This document shows, piece after piece, positions 13,534 through 15,320 of a DNA stretch of 15,320 bases (the first letter of the stretch is position 1; every line of letters starts with the position of its first letter). Made by a program: the position numbers and the translations under genes. The stretch is from Deltaproteobacteria bacterium (GTDB lineage Bacteria > Desulfobacterota > DSM-4660 > Desulfatiglandales > Desulfatiglandaceae), in NCBI GenBank assembly GCA_018644785.1, contig JABGPV010000115.1, positions 1 through 15,320 on the forward strand, given 5' to 3'. The notes under the pieces are model-generated. The model made no database searches. It saw only the letters and a list, made by a program, of their open reading frames with translations, and was not told where the DNA came from.

Positions 13534-14751
13534 CTACAAATTGCTGCTGCCGGTCTCCAGAACAGCCATCACCTGACCGGCTATTTCCCGCTCCTCCCGG
13601 GTGGGCACCACCAGAACCTTCACCGGGCTATCCGGAGCACTGATCTCCCGGGGTTTTGAAGACCGGGCCTGATTCCTGTCACGGTCAACCGTTATTCCCA
13701 ACCGGGTCAATCCCGCCAGGGTCTTCTCGCGAACCAGAGGCGAGTTTTCGCCGATTCCGGCGGTGAAGACCACGGCATCCACCCGGCCCATGGCCGCCAT
13801 GTAGGCTCCGATGTATTTCTTTATGCGGTAACAGAAGACTCCCAGTGCATTTCGGGCCTCATCATCACCCCGTTCCATGGCATCGATAATGTCCCGCAGA
13901 TCGCTCAGTCTTCCACCGCTTAACCCCAGCAGGCCGCTTTTTTTGTTGAGGATGTTTCTGACTTGGGGCAAAGTCAGACCGTTATGCTCCATCAGGTGCA
14001 AGACAATGGCCGGGTCCAGATCGCCGCAGCGGGTGCCCATGACCAATCCCTCCAACGGGGTTAGGCCCATGCTGGTGTCCAGACTGCGGCCGCCCTGAAC
14101 GGCGGTGATGCTGCAACCGTTACCCAGGTGGCAGGTGATCAGGTTGAGTTCTTCCGGGGCCCGGTCCAGGAACCTCGCGGCTGCAAGGGAGACATTCTGG
14201 TGGCTGATGCCGTGAAACCCGTAGCGACGGATTTTGTCATTCCGATACAGCTCCAGCGGCAGTGCATACATGTAAGCTTTGGCGGGAATGGTGCTATGAA
14301 AGGCCGTATCAAATATTCCCACTTGGACGGCCCGGGGAAAGGCCGCTTCAGCGGCTTCAATGCCCTCCAGGTTGGGCGGATTGTGCAAAGGGGCCAGATC
14401 AAAATATTCCCTGATGACCTCTTTAACCGCCTTATCGATGACCATGGGCTGATTGAGTTTTTCGCCGCCATGCACCACCCGGTGGCCCACTGCCTGGACC
14501 TCTTTCAGTGAATTCAGGCAACCTGTCTGAGGGTCTACAAGGTGATTAGCCAATGCCGTCACCGCCTCGGCGGTGTTCCGAATATTTACCGGTGTTTTAA
14601 TCGGTTCCCGGTTTCCGGTCTGGTAGTGCAACAGGGTTCCGTTCGAACCGATACGTTCCACCATTCCCGTGGCCATCACTGAATCCACGGTTGGCCCAAA
14701 ACACGTTAATTTTACGGAAGAGCTCCCAGCATTGACAACAATTATATTCAT
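13534..14751 (-). CDS. ackA: Acetate kinase
   Basis: This 405-residue protein interconverts acetyl phosphate plus ADP and acetate plus ATP. Landmarks sit at the canonical numbering of the family: NAGSSSVK (7-14), R91 in GHRVVHGGE, D148 in FDTAFH, H180 in YGFHG, R241 in GTRCGDLDP, and the acidic TREERE near 384-389. Length and motifs are complete. The cytoplasmic enzyme would work with phosphotransacetylase in acetate activation or in energy conservation; no pta is present in this window. It follows a UspA-family gene on the same strand by 54 bp, with a weak stem-loop between, and AGGGG lies just before the ATG. Confidence 0.97.
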   Translation of the reverse strand: MNIIVVNAGSSSVKLTCFGPTVDSVMATGMVERIGSNGTLLHYQTGNREPIKTPVNIRNTAEAVTALANHLVDPQTGCLNSLKEVQAVGHRVVHGGEKLNQPMVIDKAVKEVIREYFDLAPLHNPPNLEGIEAAEAAFPRAVQVGIFDTAFHSTIPAKAYMYALPLELYRNDKIRRYGFHGISHQNVSLAAARFLDRAPEELNLITCHLGNGCSITAVQGGRSLDTSMGLTPLEGLVMGTRCGDLDPAIVLHLMEHNGLTLPQVRNILNKKSGLLGLSGGRLSDLRDIIDAMERGDDEARNALGVFCYRIKKYIGAYMAAMGRVDAVVFTAGIGENSPLVREKTLAGLTRLGITVDRDRNQARSSKPREISAPDSPVKVLVVPTREEREIAGQVMAVLETGSSNL

Positions 14752-14765
14752 AGCCCCTACTTCGA

Positions 14766-14801
14766 AAACAAAAAATCAATGAATCCTCAAATCAAGGATT
14801 C
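14766..14801 (-). terminator. Weak stem-loop between usp and ackA
   Basis: On the minus strand GAATCCT (14801-14795) pairs with AGGATTC (14787-14781) over 7 bp with a 7-base loop. ATTGA and then TTTTTTGTTTT (14776-14766) follow. The stem is short and the T tract begins five bases late, so only partial termination after usp is likely. ackA may be expressed partly by read-through. Confidence 0.4.
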
Positions 14802-14805
14802 AAGC

Positions 14806-15237
14806 CTAACGTGCCGGATGTACGGTCAACACCGGGACCTTGGCGCTTTGCACCACCCGCTGGGCCACGCTCCCGAAGAAGACGGTGCCCAGACCGCTTC
14901 GTCCATGGGTCCCCATGACGACCAGGGAAATATCATGATTTTCGATGTAACGTAAAATCCGACGACCACTATGGCCGACCAATACCTTCGTTTTCATTTG
15001 CGCTACATGGGGAAATTGTGCGGCCGCAAATGCGTCAATTTCTTTCAGAGCATTCTGTTTGATTTGATCCATCACATCACTTATGGAGGCGAAGGTAGGA
15101 CTTTTAAAATCGGTAATGACATGAACCATGTGGAGTTCGGATCCGAATTTGTCGACCATCGTGGCCACATGTTCGGCAACAACCCGGGATTCTTTGGTAA
15201 GATCCACCGGGAAAAGTATTCTGGGATAAGTTATCAT
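14806..15237 (-). CDS. UspA-family universal stress protein
   Basis: This 143-residue single-domain Usp protein starts MITYPRILFPVDLTKES and ends MGTHGRSGLGTVFFGSVAQRVV...VPVLTVHPAR. The GxxGx9GS nucleotide-binding signature (GTHGRSGLGTVFFGS) is intact, so it belongs to the ATP-binding subgroup. The start has an ideal ribosome binding site, AGGAGGT (15250-15244), six bases before the ATG. Such proteins modulate survival under stress or growth arrest; the partner is unknown. Its position upstream of ackA on the same strand hints at a link to acetyl-phosphate or energy metabolism (inference). Confidence 0.93.
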   Translation of the reverse strand: MITYPRILFPVDLTKESRVVAEHVATMVDKFGSELHMVHVITDFKSPTFASISDVMDQIKQNALKEIDAFAAAQFPHVAQMKTKVLVGHSGRRILRYIENHDISLVVMGTHGRSGLGTVFFGSVAQRVVQSAKVPVLTVHPAR

Positions 15238-15250
15238 ATTTCTACCTCCT

Positions 15251-15320
15251 TTTTTTGAATCGTAGCATCAAGCGAATTTCATCCTGCCCCCTGACAACTG
15301 TCCCCTGCACCCTAACCCCT
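15251..15320. other. Upstream region of usp with C-rich repetitive edge
   Basis: Beyond the ribosome binding site no gene is visible. From 15283 to the window edge the plus strand is C-rich, with CCTG at 15283, 15290 and 15304 and CCCTAACCCCT at the end, resembling the degenerate CCTGxxxCCTG intergenic arrays seen in some proteobacteria. The window cuts it, so its extent is unknown. No convincing promoter for usp was found. Confidence 0.35.

Overview
The window carries a chromosomal segment of roughly 50-55% GC, most likely from a Desulfobacterota-type (former deltaproteobacterial) anaerobe. That placement is an inference from the flavour of the genes: a PAS/sigma-54 activator, acetate kinase next to a universal stress protein, and an MBL-GNAT fusion. 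No rRNA, tRNA, CRISPR array, transposase or integrase was seen.

Left flank (1-2192). A large minus-strand gene runs off the left edge. It encodes a metallo-beta-lactamase-fold hydrolase with a C-terminal GNAT-like segment. In front of it lies what reads as a complete ribosome-mediated transcription attenuator: a TTGACA/TATAGG promoter, a 22-residue leader peptide containing Phe-Phe-Tyr-Phe, three mutually exclusive pairings, and a strong terminator just ahead of the structural gene's ribosome binding site.

Centre (2193-11977). A tightly packed plus-strand defence-type operon contains, in order: a 49-residue remnant resembling the N-terminus of a DEAD/DEAH helicase, a RadC/JAMM-domain protein, a 953-residue UvrD-like helicase fused to a Fe-S PD-(D/E)XK nuclease, a type III-style DNA methyltransferase (Mod), a DUF1016/YhcG PD-(D/E)XK nuclease, a type III-style restriction subunit (Res), and a possible 56-residue protein. 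The first three frames overlap by 4 bp each (ATGA, GTGA), and Mod and DUF1016 are 2 bp apart. This suggests one transcription unit in which a modification enzyme and several helicase/nuclease effectors work together. Two details stand out. The mod gene has an AT-rich central block lying between methyltransferase motifs IV and I, where the target recognition domain sits. The DUF1016 gene contains two nearly identical in-frame palindromes 108 bp apart.

Right flank (11978-15320). A PAS-AAA+-Fis sigma-54-dependent regulator (plus strand) converges on acetate kinase (ackA, minus strand). Upstream of ackA on the same strand lies a UspA-family protein, with a weak stem-loop between the two. These look like ordinary chromosomal genes, and the defence island appears to sit between them and the MBL-GNAT gene.
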